This document shows positions 44,319-53,817 of a stretch of DNA of 64,000 bases, one piece after another. A model generated the notes under the pieces. It made no database searches, was not told the origin of the DNA, and was given only the letters and a program-made list of their open reading frames with translations. The translations under genes and the position numbers were made by a program. Numbering within the stretch: position 1 is the first letter of the stretch; each line of letters starts with the position of its first letter. The stretch lies in the NCBI GenBank assembly GCA_937146645.1, contig CAKZRQ010000017.1:62001-126000 (forward strand). Reading direction: 5' to 3'. This stretch comes from an uncultured Cyclobacteriaceae bacterium. GTDB lineage: Bacteria > Bacteroidota > Bacteroidia > Cytophagales > Cyclobacteriaceae.

Positions 44319-44900
44319 TTATTTCCAGTTACCTTCGGTAGAAGCGTCAGTTCGAGATCCCACCTTAAGCGCTTTCTCGTTGTTATTCAGCTGTCTCTCA
44401 GGATTGATTGGAGCAGGGTCTCTAATTTCAAAAACGTTTACATCGTATGAGTTTCTTTCGATTTTGTCAGCAAAGAACTCAAACATTTTTCCTCCAGAAG
44501 CCGGAACTACAGCCAATGCCTCAAGATTGAAATCAGGATATTTTGTCTCATTGAATAGTGAATCCATTACAGCTACAGAGCCAAGGGTATCAAATTCAAC
44601 AGTGATTTCTTCTTTACCGTATTCCAGAAGTTTAGTCGTCTCAGTTCTTTGGACGATCCAAATCTCACCAGTTTCGATGAAAGTCTTCAGTGAATCCCAT
44701 GTGCTGGAGTATTTGCCATTGGACGCTTGATAAGCTAATTGTGCATCTCTCAGCATTTGGAGTTTTTCGATAATCGCGGCTTCGATCAAAGCAATTCTCT
44801 TCTCTTCTTCAACGACATCATTTACACCTTTCCATAATAGGTATCCAAGGCCAAGGGCCACTACTAAGAAAACAAGGGATAAAACTTTACTAAGGTTCAT
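44319..44900 (-). CDS. Single-pass envelope protein with pseudopilin-like layout
   Basis: This 193-residue protein has one N-terminal membrane helix (about 5-24) continuing into a long amphipathic helix (EEEKRIALIEAAIIEKLQ) and RDAQLAYQASNGKYSSTWDS, a sequence that resembles the helix-to-loop passage of type II pseudopilins. A globular C-terminal part follows. I see no prepilin-peptidase cleavage motif (no Gly before Phe-Thr-Leu-x-Glu). It is 11 bases upstream of the DUF3822 gene and probably in the coaD operon. Function unknown. Confidence 0.6.
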   Translation of the reverse strand: MNLSKVLSLVFLVVALGLGYLLWKGVNDVVEEEKRIALIEAAIIEKLQMLRDAQLAYQASNGKYSSTWDSLKTFIETGEIWIVQRTETTKLLEYGKEEITVEFDTLGSVAVMDSLFNETKYPDFNLEALAVVPASGGKMFEFFADKIERNSYDVNVFEIRDPAPINPERQLNNNEKALKVGSRTDASTEGNWK

Positions 44901-44948
44901 TTCGATTGATGTTTAAAATCTTGGTGGGTTGCGGTTTTTTAGAACGTG

Positions 44949-45458
44949 CTATTTTATAGAAATATTCTCAAAATTAAAATATCCTTTCCACTTTCCTATC
45001 TCCTCCAAGGATTTAATTCCCCAAAACATCTGATGCAAGTTGATTTTTGGGATAGTTTTTAGCTCCGCAAAGCTCATCCATCGTAAGTCAAGAAGAATCT
45101 GCTCATTCTTTCCAAGTTCAGGATCAAAGCCCAAAACAGGGTTTCCATCAATTAATTCTACTTCGAAAAAATGCTCCATGGCATGAAGTGGAGGCTGTAG
45201 AAATTCATGCACACAGAGATATTTCCCAACCTTGACCTTTAATCTTGTCTCTTCTAGAAATTCTCTTTTCAGGTTATCTGGAGCACTTTGGCCATAGTTC
45301 ATCCCACCTCCAGGAACTGACCAAAACTCCCTTTCGTCACTCATTTTATGATTGATCATGAGAATTTTTCCTTCATGAATCAAAACCCCATTCACTCTAC
45401 TTCTAAGCTGATGGCCAAATTTCGATTCGATTTTCCTTCCTATGTTATCTTCAGCCAT
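44949..45458 (-). CDS. NUDIX hydrolase
   Basis: The 169-residue protein has a NUDIX domain with PGGGMNYGQSAPDNLKREFL then EETRLKV. The catalytic REFLEE core is intact, but the upstream Glu of the G-x5-E element is Gln, so the box is slightly degenerate. The substrate is unknown. It diverges from the helicase gene with 14 bases between start codons. Confidence 0.82.
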   Translation of the reverse strand: MAEDNIGRKIESKFGHQLRSRVNGVLIHEGKILMINHKMSDEREFWSVPGGGMNYGQSAPDNLKREFLEETRLKVKVGKYLCVHEFLQPPLHAMEHFFEVELIDGNPVLGFDPELGKNEQILLDLRWMSFAELKTIPKINLHQMFWGIKSLEEIGKWKGYFNFENISIK

Positions 45459-45472
45459 TTACCTTCGTGATC

Positions 45473-46912
45473 ATGTCTAAAGATAGGGAACCATATGATT
45501 TGCCTTCGGCTCATTTGAGGAAAAAGTTCCCATTTAGTCCCACCACAGGACAAAACAGGTTTTTCAAAGCCATGGATGAATTCCTGACTTTAGATCCAAA
45601 GGAAAAGCCTACGTTTATTCTTCGAGGATATGCGGGTACGGGAAAAACCACACTGATTTCTGCTTTGGTGCAGACGCTTTCTCGATTTCAGATTCGTCCT
45701 ATGCTCTTGGCCCCTACAGGCCGTGCAGCCAAAGTCATGAGTAATTACAGTGGACGAGGGGCATTTACCATCCATAAAATCATCTATAAACCCATGGGGG
45801 AGGATGGAAGCCTGGCATCTGGTTTCACCCTTCAAAAGAACTACTATAAAAAGACACTTTTCATAGTGGATGAATCATCCATGCTTTCTGATGATGGAGG
45901 GATGTCTGGATCATTATTGAGTGATCTGATTCGATATGTATTCATGGGAGAAGATAACCGATTGCTTTTGGTAGGAGACCTCGCTCAGCTCCCTCCTGTA
46001 GGTTCTACCCTCAGTCCGGCTTTGGATTCCGACTATCTGAATAGGCAATTCAGACTGAAAGCCGAGCAAATGGAATTATCTGAGGTCATGCGCCAGCGGT
46101 TGGAGTCCGGTGTTTTAGCAAACGCGACCGATTTAAGGAATGAGCTTTCTAATGAACCTCCGAATATCTCGCTTAAGACTAGAGGTTTTCAGGATATTTT
46201 CCGGATGACTGGAGAGAGATTGGAAGATGGGCTTCGCTATGCCTATGATAAATATGGAAACGAAAATACCGTCATAGTCACTCGGTCAAATAAAGCAGCG
46301 GTCCAATACAATCAATATATCCGAAGACAGATTCATTTTTTTGATGAGGAGATTGATAGTGGTGACTTGATCATGATCGTCAAGAATAACTATACGTACA
46401 TGGAGGAATCAGATCGAGTGAGTTTCCTGGCTAATGGTGATATGGCGGAGGTCATGAAGATTCGAAGGTTTGAGGAATTGTATGATTTACGCTTTGCTAC
46501 TTTAGAGCTGAGACTTTTGGATTATCCTGATGAGCCTCATTTTGAAGCGAAGGTAATTCTGGATACTCTTTACAGCGCTTCACCTGCTTTGACAGTGGAA
46601 CAGTATAGAAGTCTCTATAAGCAAGTTTCTGAGGATTATGCAGATGTAGAAAGCAAAACTGAAAGGAAACAGCTCATTCGAAAAGATCCCTACTTAAATG
46701 CTTTACAGATCAAGTTTGCTTATGCCCTGACATGCCATAAAGCCCAAGGTGGACAATGGGATGCTGTTTTTGTTGATCAGGGCTATGTCCCTAAAGAACA
46801 GGTAGATGCAGATTTTATAAGATGGCTCTATACGGCTACTACTCGAGCTAAGGAAGAACTATTCCTTGTTAATTTTGCCCCAATCTTTTTTCAGGAAGGC
46901 CAAAATCATTGA
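45473..46912 (+). CDS. RecD-like superfamily 1 DNA helicase
   Basis: The about 479-residue protein has Walker A in GYAGTGKTTLISALVQ (about 53-68), APTGRAAKVM, Walker B in IVDESSMLSD (about 136-145), LVGDLAQLPPVG and the C-terminal motif TCHKAQGGQWDAVFVD followed by YTATTRA. It is shorter than RecD2 and lacks its N-terminal region, so it resembles Dda or Pif1-like single-motor helicases. A GTG at 45467 precedes the ATG at 45473 by two codons; ATG is preferred. A role in repair or replication is inferred. Confidence 0.87.
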   Translation: MSKDREPYDLPSAHLRKKFPFSPTTGQNRFFKAMDEFLTLDPKEKPTFILRGYAGTGKTTLISALVQTLSRFQIRPMLLAPTGRAAKVMSNYSGRGAFTIHKIIYKPMGEDGSLASGFTLQKNYYKKTLFIVDESSMLSDDGGMSGSLLSDLIRYVFMGEDNRLLLVGDLAQLPPVGSTLSPALDSDYLNRQFRLKAEQMELSEVMRQRLESGVLANATDLRNELSNEPPNISLKTRGFQDIFRMTGERLEDGLRYAYDKYGNENTVIVTRSNKAAVQYNQYIRRQIHFFDEEIDSGDLIMIVKNNYTYMEESDRVSFLANGDMAEVMKIRRFEELYDLRFATLELRLLDYPDEPHFEAKVILDTLYSASPALTVEQYRSLYKQVSEDYADVESKTERKQLIRKDPYLNALQIKFAYALTCHKAQGGQWDAVFVDQGYVPKEQVDADFIRWLYTATTRAKEELFLVNFAPIFFQEGQNH

Positions 46913-47016
46913 TTAAGGGACTTTAACATTGGAATTTGAGACTCTCTGGCAGGGTTTCTGTTATTTTGAACAAAGCTGAAAAAGTTGAATATTTGAATTA
47001 TTAAAGAAGACAAGCC

Positions 47017-47415
47017 ATGAAAAAAATAGCTCTATTTCTATCATTAATTGCTTTCGCTGTAATTGTGAGTGCTAATGCGCAAGAGGCCTCAACAGGTGCA
47101 GTGATAAGCTTCGAAGAGAAATCCAAGGACTTTGGAGACATAACCCAAGGTGATAAAGTTTCTCATACATTTACTTTGACCAATTCTGGATCAGCACCTT
47201 TGATAATTTCGAACGTTGCTGCTACTTGTGGATGTACGGTACCCAAGTGGCCAAAGGAACCTATTGCTCCGGGTGAAACTGCTCAGGTAGAAGTATCCTT
47301 TAACTCTAGAGGTAAGATGGGTAAGCAAAATTCGGTAGTTCGTATTTATTCAAATGCTTCAGAACCCATTGAAAAGATTTCATTGATTTCAAATGTTCTT
47401 CCGAAGTCTGAATAA
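47017..47415 (+). CDS. DUF1573 domain exported protein
   Basis: The 132-residue protein has a signal peptide cut near ANAQ (about residue 22) and one immunoglobulin-like DUF1573 domain with DFGDITQGDKVSHTFTLTN, AATCGCTVPKWP and VEVSFNSRGKMG. Such domains resemble ASPM/SPD-2/Hydin modules. It is probably periplasmic; function unknown. A terminator follows. Confidence 0.87.
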   Translation: MKKIALFLSLIAFAVIVSANAQEASTGAVISFEEKSKDFGDITQGDKVSHTFTLTNSGSAPLIISNVAATCGCTVPKWPKEPIAPGETAQVEVSFNSRGKMGKQNSVVRIYSNASEPIEKISLISNVLPKSE

Positions 47416-47432
47416 GAATTAAAACTCATTGT

Positions 47433-47463
47433 AAAGCCTCGGCCATTTGGTCGGGGCTTTTTT
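47433..47463 (+). terminator. Rho-independent terminator after the DUF1573 gene
   Basis: The stem AAAGCCTCGGCC / GGTCGGGGCTTT (with wobble positions) closes an ATTT loop and is followed by a T run. Confidence 0.82.
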
Positions 47464-47539
47464 GTTGTAGCCCGTTAGATAAAAATGCGAGAATTGAACC
47501 TCACTCACTTCGAAGTGGTTTTGCTTAAAACCCAACAAC

Positions 47540-49285
47540 ATGTCTGAAAAGAAACAACGAAAAGTAACCATAGGAAAGGTCTTCAAGACCATCATTTGGC
47601 CGAGAAGGAAACACCTATTTCTTGGGCTAATTCTTATTGTTATAAGTAGGCTTGCGAGTCTGGTACTTCCTGGAGCTAGTAAGATTCTGATCGATGAAGT
47701 AATCCCCTCAAACGATGTGACCATGCTCAAATGGCTTATCGGTGGGGTGGTACTTGCCATCGTCATTCAAGCCAGTACTTCCTACGCATTGACTCAGATT
47801 CTCAGTGTAGAGGCTCAAAATCTAATTTCCAAGCTTCGCGCACAGGTTCAGGCCCATATCATCAAGCTTCCTATTCGATTTTTTGATAATGCAAAAACTG
47901 GGGAACTCGTTTCGCGCATCATGACTGATGTAGAAGGAGTAAGAAATCTTGTGGGTACAGGCTTCGCCCAAATGATTGGCGGGGTATTGACGGCTATAAT
48001 TTCTCTCTTTTTATTGATCAATATTAGTCCGCTGATGACTCTTTATGTGTTGGTTCCGGTGATCATTTTTGGATTGGTATCACTTAAAGCTTTTGGCCGG
48101 ATAAGGCCTATATTCAGAGAAAGAGGAAAGCTCAATGCTGAAGTGACCGGAAGACTTACTGAAACATTGGGAGGAATCAGGGTCATTAAAGGTTTCAACG
48201 CCGAGGAGCAAGAAGTCAAAATCTTCGAAGGTGGGGTAGAACGGCTTTTCCAAAATGTAAAATCGAGTCTCACCGCAACAAGTCTAGTGACTTCTGCTGG
48301 AGCTTTACTTTTAGGTTTGGCTTCCGCAGGAATAATGGGAATCGGTGGTTATATGATTATGCAGGGAGATTTGACTTTTGGTGATTTTCTGGCATTTACG
48401 CTTTATCTAGGTTTTATGATTGCACCCATCGTGCAAATGTCGAACATCGGTAGTCAGCTTACTGAAGCTTTTGCTGGCCTTGATCGAACAGAAGAAATCA
48501 TGAATACCCCGCTCGAATTTGACGATAATGAGAGAGTCAATGACCTAAGTGAATTCAAAGGAGATATACGCTTTCAGAACGTTTCCTTTGCCTATGAGGA
48601 AGGGAAAGAAGTGGTTAAAGGGATTAGCTTTGACGCTCCGTCGGGTTCGGTGAATGCCTTAGTGGGTTCTTCTGGTTCTGGGAAGACCACGATAGCAGGT
48701 CTTGCTGCATCCTTTCTTAATCCTGATGGAGGGACTGTTTATTTGGATGGAGTCGATTTAAGTACGGTTACTTTAGAATCCTATCGTTCACATCTTGGGG
48801 TGGTACTTCAGGACGATTTCCTTTTCGAAGGAACCATTCGTGAAAACATCCTTTTTCCAAGACCCAATGCCACAGATGAACAATTAGATAATGCGGTCAA
48901 GTCTGCCTACGTAAATGAATTCACAGATCGATTTGATAAGGGTTTAGACACTTTAATTGGTGAGCGAGGGGTTAAGCTTTCAGGTGGACAAAGGCAAAGA
49001 ATTGCCATAGCCAGGGCAATTTTGGCTGACCCAAAGATTTTGATCCTGGATGAGGCAACTTCAAACTTAGATACTGAATCAGAGACATTGATTCAGGCTT
49101 CTTTGACTGAACTTATGAAGGGTAGGACTACCTTCGTAATTGCCCACAGACTCAGTACCATTAGACAGGCGGATCAGATATTTGTAATTGAGCAAGGCAA
49201 GATCGCCGAGACTGGAAATCACGATGAGCTCATCGAGAGGAAAGGCAGATACTATCAGCTTTATACCTATCAGGCTCGTATTTGA
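47540..49285 (+). CDS. MsbA-like ABC exporter (membrane + ATPase)
   Basis: This 581-residue half-transporter has six predicted membrane helices (about 1-320) and a nucleotide-binding domain with Walker A GSSGSGKTTIAG (about 376), LSGGQRQRIAIARA and Walker B ILILDEATSNLD. It would work as a homodimer in the inner membrane; relatives move lipids, lipid A or drugs. The substrate cannot be told from sequence. It is alone on the plus strand and convergent with the HAD gene (5 bases). Confidence 0.9.
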   Translation: MSEKKQRKVTIGKVFKTIIWPRRKHLFLGLILIVISRLASLVLPGASKILIDEVIPSNDVTMLKWLIGGVVLAIVIQASTSYALTQILSVEAQNLISKLRAQVQAHIIKLPIRFFDNAKTGELVSRIMTDVEGVRNLVGTGFAQMIGGVLTAIISLFLLINISPLMTLYVLVPVIIFGLVSLKAFGRIRPIFRERGKLNAEVTGRLTETLGGIRVIKGFNAEEQEVKIFEGGVERLFQNVKSSLTATSLVTSAGALLLGLASAGIMGIGGYMIMQGDLTFGDFLAFTLYLGFMIAPIVQMSNIGSQLTEAFAGLDRTEEIMNTPLEFDDNERVNDLSEFKGDIRFQNVSFAYEEGKEVVKGISFDAPSGSVNALVGSSGSGKTTIAGLAASFLNPDGGTVYLDGVDLSTVTLESYRSHLGVVLQDDFLFEGTIRENILFPRPNATDEQLDNAVKSAYVNEFTDRFDKGLDTLIGERGVKLSGGQRQRIAIARAILADPKILILDEATSNLDTESETLIQASLTELMKGRTTFVIAHRLSTIRQADQIFVIEQGKIAETGNHDELIERKGRYYQLYTYQARI

Positions 49286-49290
49286 TAGGC

Positions 49291-49989
49291 CTACTGGTTT
49301 AACTCAGCCAAAAGATTTTCAACTTCAGAAATCTTTTCGGCCTTCCTAAAATTTGGATGCTCTACCTCATGTTCAATTCGCTCATGTACCCAGGTGATGT
49401 GAAAAGGAATATGAATAGCATTTCCACCTAGATCAAGGACCGGAAGTATATCGGATTTGAGACTATTGCCGACCATCAGAAACTCCTCTGGGGCGATGTC
49501 TAAATGCTTTATGAGTTTTTGGAAATCATTTGTTTTCTTCTCACTCATGATTTCAATATGATGGAAATGACTTTCAAGCCCTGATTTATTGAGCTTCCTT
49601 TCCTGGTCAAGGAGATCTCCTTTTGTGGCCAAAACAATTCGATAGTCCCCATTTAGATTTTGAAGCACTTCTTCTACTCCCGGTAATAGCTCCACGGGCT
49701 TAGCAAGCATATCGCGGCCTATCTGAATGATGCTCGGAACCATTTGATCAGGCAGATTATTGGAAGTGATCTCCATTGCAGTTTCAATCATCGAAAGCAT
49801 GAACCCTTTGATCCCGTATCCATAAACCGGAAGGTTTTCCAATTCCTGTTTATACAATTCTTTCAGAGTAGAATGGGCTGGGAGATAATCCTCAAGAAGA
49901 GAGGCGAATTTCTCCTCTGCCTCTCGAAAATATGGCTCATTAACCCAAAGGGTATCATCCGCATCAAATGCAATGGTTTTAATTTTCAT
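49291..49989 (-). CDS. HAD-superfamily hydrolase
   Basis: The 232-residue phosphatase-like protein has the catalytic motif AFDADDTLW (D9, D11), a helical cap, ATKGD as motif II, a Lys in SEKKTNDFQKL and motif IV MVGNSLKSDILP. The substrate is not predictable. It is last in the long minus-strand run that contains the sugar-catabolic genes (13 bases after the esterase stop-start spacing), which hints at a sugar phosphate or simple co-transcription. Confidence 0.83.
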   Translation of the reverse strand: MKIKTIAFDADDTLWVNEPYFREAEEKFASLLEDYLPAHSTLKELYKQELENLPVYGYGIKGFMLSMIETAMEITSNNLPDQMVPSIIQIGRDMLAKPVELLPGVEEVLQNLNGDYRIVLATKGDLLDQERKLNKSGLESHFHHIEIMSEKKTNDFQKLIKHLDIAPEEFLMVGNSLKSDILPVLDLGGNAIHIPFHITWVHERIEHEVEHPNFRKAEKISEVENLLAELNQ

Positions 49990-50002
49990 ATAATTCTTGG
50001 GT

Positions 50003-50911
50003 CTATTTCTTTAACCAGGAAATCAATTCCGAACGCCAGTTCTCAACATTTCCTTTTCCTATGCCGAAGGCAAAGCCATGACCCCCTGATGGGTATAAAT
50101 GCATTGCAGCCGGAACTTCATGTTCTACGAGTGCTTCATAATAAAGCAGGCTGTTTTTGACGGGAACACCTAAGTCATCTTGTGCATGGACAAGGAAGGT
50201 TGGGGGAGTTTGGTCATTAACATTAAGCTCTCCGGAAAAGCGATCAGTTAATTCATCGCTGGCGTTCTTGCCGATGAGAGCTTCTCTTGATCCTGAATGA
50301 GCTGCAGCATCGCGAAATGAAATGACCGGATAGACTAAAATTGAAAAATCTGGTCTCGCAGAAAGCTTATCAACTTCATCCATCTCTCTTTCTATTGCAT
50401 GATCATATTGAGTGCTGAGGGTACTCGCTAGGTGCCCTCCGGCAGAGAATCCCATCACGCCGATATTTTCAGGATCTATTCCCCATTCTTTGGCATGTTG
50501 CCTTACTAGACGTATTGCTCTCTGAGCATCCAAAAGAGGTACTTCCTTTGGATCAGATTGAGACTTGCCTTCAGGTAATCTATATTTCAAAACGATACCC
50601 GTAATTCCTTCAGAATTAAACCATTTGGCGAAATCAGTACCTTCCCAATCGTAGGCCAGAATTCTATAACCACCTCCGGGAAGAATAACCACGGCTTGCC
50701 CATTTAGGATTTGTTTGGTGGGGAAGTAAACTTCGATTTCCGGAATTTGAACATCGCTGATCCTCAAAATGCCTTCGCGCACATGTTTCTCCTCGGTATC
50801 CGTATTGCTTTGAAGTGGAGGGATTCCATCCCAAAGCGGAAGTTTCAAGTCTTGGCTGTAAGTGCTCAAAATCAGAGAATTAAGCAATAAAATGAGTAAT
50901 GAACTTCGCAT
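50003..50911 (-). CDS. Exported alpha/beta-hydrolase (acetyl-esterase-like)
   Basis: The 302-residue protein has a signal peptide (ending near TYSQ, residue 20). The oxyanion site LPGGGYRIL, the nucleophile GFSAGGHLA and the closing HAQDDLGVPV and SGGHGFAFG supply the Ser-Asp-His triad of xylan/sugar acetyl esterase-like (BD-FAE) proteins. Its position 7 bases after fucP suggests it removes acyl groups from fucose-containing glycans before uptake. Confidence 0.83.
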   Translation of the reverse strand: MRSSLLILLLNSLILSTYSQDLKLPLWDGIPPLQSNTDTEEKHVREGILRISDVQIPEIEVYFPTKQILNGQAVVILPGGGYRILAYDWEGTDFAKWFNSEGITGIVLKYRLPEGKSQSDPKEVPLLDAQRAIRLVRQHAKEWGIDPENIGVMGFSAGGHLASTLSTQYDHAIEREMDEVDKLSARPDFSILVYPVISFRDAAAHSGSREALIGKNASDELTDRFSGELNVNDQTPPTFLVHAQDDLGVPVKNSLLYYEALVEHEVPAAMHLYPSGGHGFAFGIGKGNVENWRSELISWLKK

Positions 50912-50918
50912 ATCCCAA

Positions 50919-52220
50919 TTAAACTTTTTTCACTCGTAAACTGAAAAGCAAAACCATGAAAAAGCAGAAGAAGGGTAAAATGAATGAGAAATTCACCTCT
51001 GGAACCCCCAAGATTTGTAGGTCATCATAGTTGCTTCCTCCTAAGTCCAGGATCATCCCCTGAAGGGTGGGCATGATAGCTCCTCCTACAATTGCCATAA
51101 CCAAAAATGCTGCGGCGAACTTAGAATCATCTCCCATACCTTCAAGTGCGATCCCATAAATGGTGGGGAACATTAAAGACATGGCAAAAGAGATTCCGAC
51201 CAGACTATAAAGCCCTGTCATTCCTGGGAGGAAAATAGCCCCAAGGGTAAAAGCCATTGCCATGATTGAAAAAATTGCCAATAGCTTTTTCGAAGAGATG
51301 AATCGAAGTAACCAGGTGCATATCCATCTTCCGATGAGAAATACCACCAAAGCGGCATAGCCATAATTTACAGCTGAAGCGTTTGAGATTCCGAGTACTT
51401 CAGCGTATTGGTAGATGTAGGTCCAAACCATGATTTGGGCTCCGACATAAAACATCTGAGCGAATGTCCCCTCTACAAAATTCCGATTCTTAAATAACCG
51501 TTTAATGGTAGGCCAGAAATCTATTCGTCCTCCATCCTCTTTATTTTCTGGCATTTTAACCAAGGCGATTACGACCAGAATCCCGATGACTACCAATCCC
51601 AAAATCACATAGGGGTTTCTGATGACCATCAGATCAGCGGCTCTGATTATGACTTTGGATGATTCATCCAAAGTTTCAAAAATGATAGCCCCATTTTCAT
51701 CGGTTGCATTGGATTGTAGAGAATTAAGGATGAATTGCTTTGCCACGAATAATCCAGCGAGAGCCCCCATGGGGTTAAATGCCTGTGCAAGATTCAATCG
51801 CTGGGTAGCCGTTTCTTCAGGCCCCATGGAAAGAATGTAAGGGTTGGCCGTTGTTTCAAGGAAGGCAAGTCCAAATGTAAGAATGTAAAGTGAGGCTAGA
51901 AAGAAACCATAGCTTTCCCAGGCTGCTGCAGGATAAAAAAGAAGTGCTCCGAAGCCATAAAGACCTAATCCGAGAAGGATACCGGTTTTGTAAGAGTATT
52001 TCTTGATGAATATTGCCGCAGGCAAAGCCATCGTGAAATAGCCACCATAAAAAGCCAATTGAACAAATGAGGCTTGGGTATTATTTAGCTCCAGTACCCT
52101 TTTGAAAGCTGCCACCATAGGATTGGTGATGTCATTAGCAAAGCCCCAAAGTGCAAAAAGGGAGGTGATAAGAATGAATGGAATTAGTAATTCCTTCGGG
52201 ACAAGGGTGGCTTTTTTCAT
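50919..52220 (-). CDS. fucP: FucP-like L-fucose:proton symporter (MFS)
   Basis: The 433-residue protein has about twelve membrane helices and FucP-family features: FALWGFANDITNPMVAAFKR near the start, LAFLETTANPYILSMG (about 120) and LNLAQAFNPMGALAG. FucP imports L-fucose with protons. It shares a 4-base ATGA overlap with the upstream SDR gene, so uptake and oxidation are co-expressed. Confidence 0.88.
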   Translation of the reverse strand: MKKATLVPKELLIPFILITSLFALWGFANDITNPMVAAFKRVLELNNTQASFVQLAFYGGYFTMALPAAIFIKKYSYKTGILLGLGLYGFGALLFYPAAAWESYGFFLASLYILTFGLAFLETTANPYILSMGPEETATQRLNLAQAFNPMGALAGLFVAKQFILNSLQSNATDENGAIIFETLDESSKVIIRAADLMVIRNPYVILGLVVIGILVVIALVKMPENKEDGGRIDFWPTIKRLFKNRNFVEGTFAQMFYVGAQIMVWTYIYQYAEVLGISNASAVNYGYAALVVFLIGRWICTWLLRFISSKKLLAIFSIMAMAFTLGAIFLPGMTGLYSLVGISFAMSLMFPTIYGIALEGMGDDSKFAAAFLVMAIVGGAIMPTLQGMILDLGGSNYDDLQILGVPEVNFSFILPFFCFFMVLLFSLRVKKV

Positions 52221-52978
52221 AATGATCGGTCAAGATGGGTATAGCCTCCATCCACAAAAATATGCTGTCCGGTGATGTGACTGGCTTTATCTGAAATCAG
52301 AAAACCTACTGTGGAGGCAATTTCCTCAGGTTTTGTGAGGCGATTTTCTAACGGGATATTGGAGGAAACTTCCTTTAATCTTTTATCAGGATTATCGAAT
52401 GAGTTCAGCCATTGCTGATAAAGAGGAGTATTAACCTCAGCGGGAATTACGGCATTCACGCGAATGGAATAGGGGAGAAGCTCAACCGCCCATTCTCTGG
52501 TCAAGGCGAGTAGTCCTCCCTTTGAGGCCGTATACCCGGAAGTCTTTCCCTGACCGGTCACGGCAGTTTTGCTGCTGATATTCACCACCGTGCCTTTGGC
52601 TTTTTTTAGATAAGGCAAAGCAAAGTGGACTAGATCATAACAATGCGTCAGATTCTTTTCCAGCGAAGATCGAAAAGCATTAGGGTTTCCCTCTTCCAGG
52701 CCAACCTGATCATTTATTCCCGCATTATTCACTATGGAATCAATTCGACCCAATTCAGAAACAACTTCAGAAATTGCACTTTCCGAATCCTCAGGATTGA
52801 CGAGTTTCTTTTTGATTAGCAACCCTTTTTTATCGGAAGTAATCGATTGATCACTACCATGCGGATCTATCACCACAGGGATTCCACCTTCCTCTAAAAC
52901 CATCTCAGTTATCGCTGCTCCAATACCCTGTGCACCACCTGTGATTACAATTACTTTATCCTTCAGTCCCAGATCCAT
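52217..52978 (-). CDS. SDR oxidoreductase, probable L-fucose dehydrogenase
   Basis: The 253-residue short-chain dehydrogenase has the Rossmann motif VITGGAQGIG (about 11-20), the NNAGIND stretch and the catalytic YTASKGG. It begins MDLGLKDKVIVITGG, as do Bacteroidota SDRs assigned to fucose oxidation. In the non-phosphorylating route, L-fucose is oxidised to a lactone. The substrate is inferred from the neighbours (fucP, lactonase); it could instead act on a later keto-deoxy intermediate. Confidence 0.75.
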   Translation of the reverse strand: MDLGLKDKVIVITGGAQGIGAAITEMVLEEGGIPVVIDPHGSDQSITSDKKGLLIKKKLVNPEDSESAISEVVSELGRIDSIVNNAGINDQVGLEEGNPNAFRSSLEKNLTHCYDLVHFALPYLKKAKGTVVNISSKTAVTGQGKTSGYTASKGGLLALTREWAVELLPYSIRVNAVIPAEVNTPLYQQWLNSFDNPDKRLKEVSSNIPLENRLTKPEEIASTVGFLISDKASHITGQHIFVDGGYTHLDRSL

Positions 52979-52980
52979 TT

Positions 52981-53817
52981 CTATTCCTTTGCTTCAATAT
53001 TGTAAAAGTCTTTTGCCGTCCCTCCGAAAATTGCTTCCTTTTCATCCTTTGAAAGCTGATCTGTGAATTGATCCACTGCATGGAAAACTTCAGGATAGCT
53101 TCCTGCCAGCTGACACACGGGCCAATCACTCCCAAACATTAGCCTTTCCGGACCAAATAGTTCCAGAGCAATTTCCATGTATGGATGCAACTGTTTTTTG
53201 GACCATTGAGCCCAATCTGCCTCGGTAACCATTCCAGATAACTTACAATAGAGATAGTCCCTTTCGGCAAATCTGCTGAGATTCTTTTTCCACTCCTTCC
53301 ATTCTCCGGCTTTGATTTTTGGCTTCGCCAAATGATCAATCACCATGGGTTTTTCAGGAACAGATTTTACCATTTGCAGAATGGATTCAAGCTGGTTTTC
53401 AAAAACTAAAATATCATACTTGTATCCAGAATTGAGAATTTTTTTCAATCCTTCGGTGAATCCTTCGGACAAGAAATAATCTGATTCTTTTGATTGTAAT
53501 ACCTCTCTAAAACCTTTTAAATCAGATAATTGATCGTATTTATCTAAAGTTATTTCAAGGTTTTGATCAGCGAGATTGAGCCAGCCCACTACGCCTAGAA
53601 CTTTTGAGTTTTCTCTGGCCAGAGCCAAAAGAAAGTCATTTTCCTCGAGGCTTTCTCTCGCTTGAACCGCGATGCTACCATCAAGATTACAATTGTCTAA
53701 ATGGGGTTTGAGGTCTTTGGGAAGAAAGGTCTTTGCGATCACCTTCATCTCTGAATTAATCCAATCATATTCGATAGGATCATAATTCCAGAAATGTTGA
53801 TGGGCATCTATTCTCAT
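52981..53817 (-). CDS. Amidohydrolase family, probable L-fucono-lactonase
   Basis: The 278-residue TIM-barrel hydrolase of the COG3618 type starts MRIDAHQHFWNY, has VIDHLAKPKI near 169 and FGSDWPVCQL near 228, which supply the His and Asp ligands of a single metal. COG3618 enzymes hydrolyse sugar lactones such as L-fucono-1,5-lactone and L-rhamnono-lactone. It overlaps the FAH-family gene by 4 bases and is 2 bases before the SDR gene. Confidence 0.82.
   Translation of the reverse strand: MRIDAHQHFWNYDPIEYDWINSEMKVIAKTFLPKDLKPHLDNCNLDGSIAVQARESLEENDFLLALARENSKVLGVVGWLNLADQNLEITLDKYDQLSDLKGFREVLQSKESDYFLSEGFTEGLKKILNSGYKYDILVFENQLESILQMVKSVPEKPMVIDHLAKPKIKAGEWKEWKKNLSRFAERDYLYCKLSGMVTEADWAQWSKKQLHPYMEIALELFGPERLMFGSDWPVCQLAGSYPEVFHAVDQFTDQLSKDEKEAIFGGTAKDFYNIEAKE

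Noticed and set aside
49291-50911. HAD protein and esterase as fixed parts of the fucose pathway
   Set aside because: They share the transcript direction and short spacing, but no known step needs them; only a loose contextual link is claimed.
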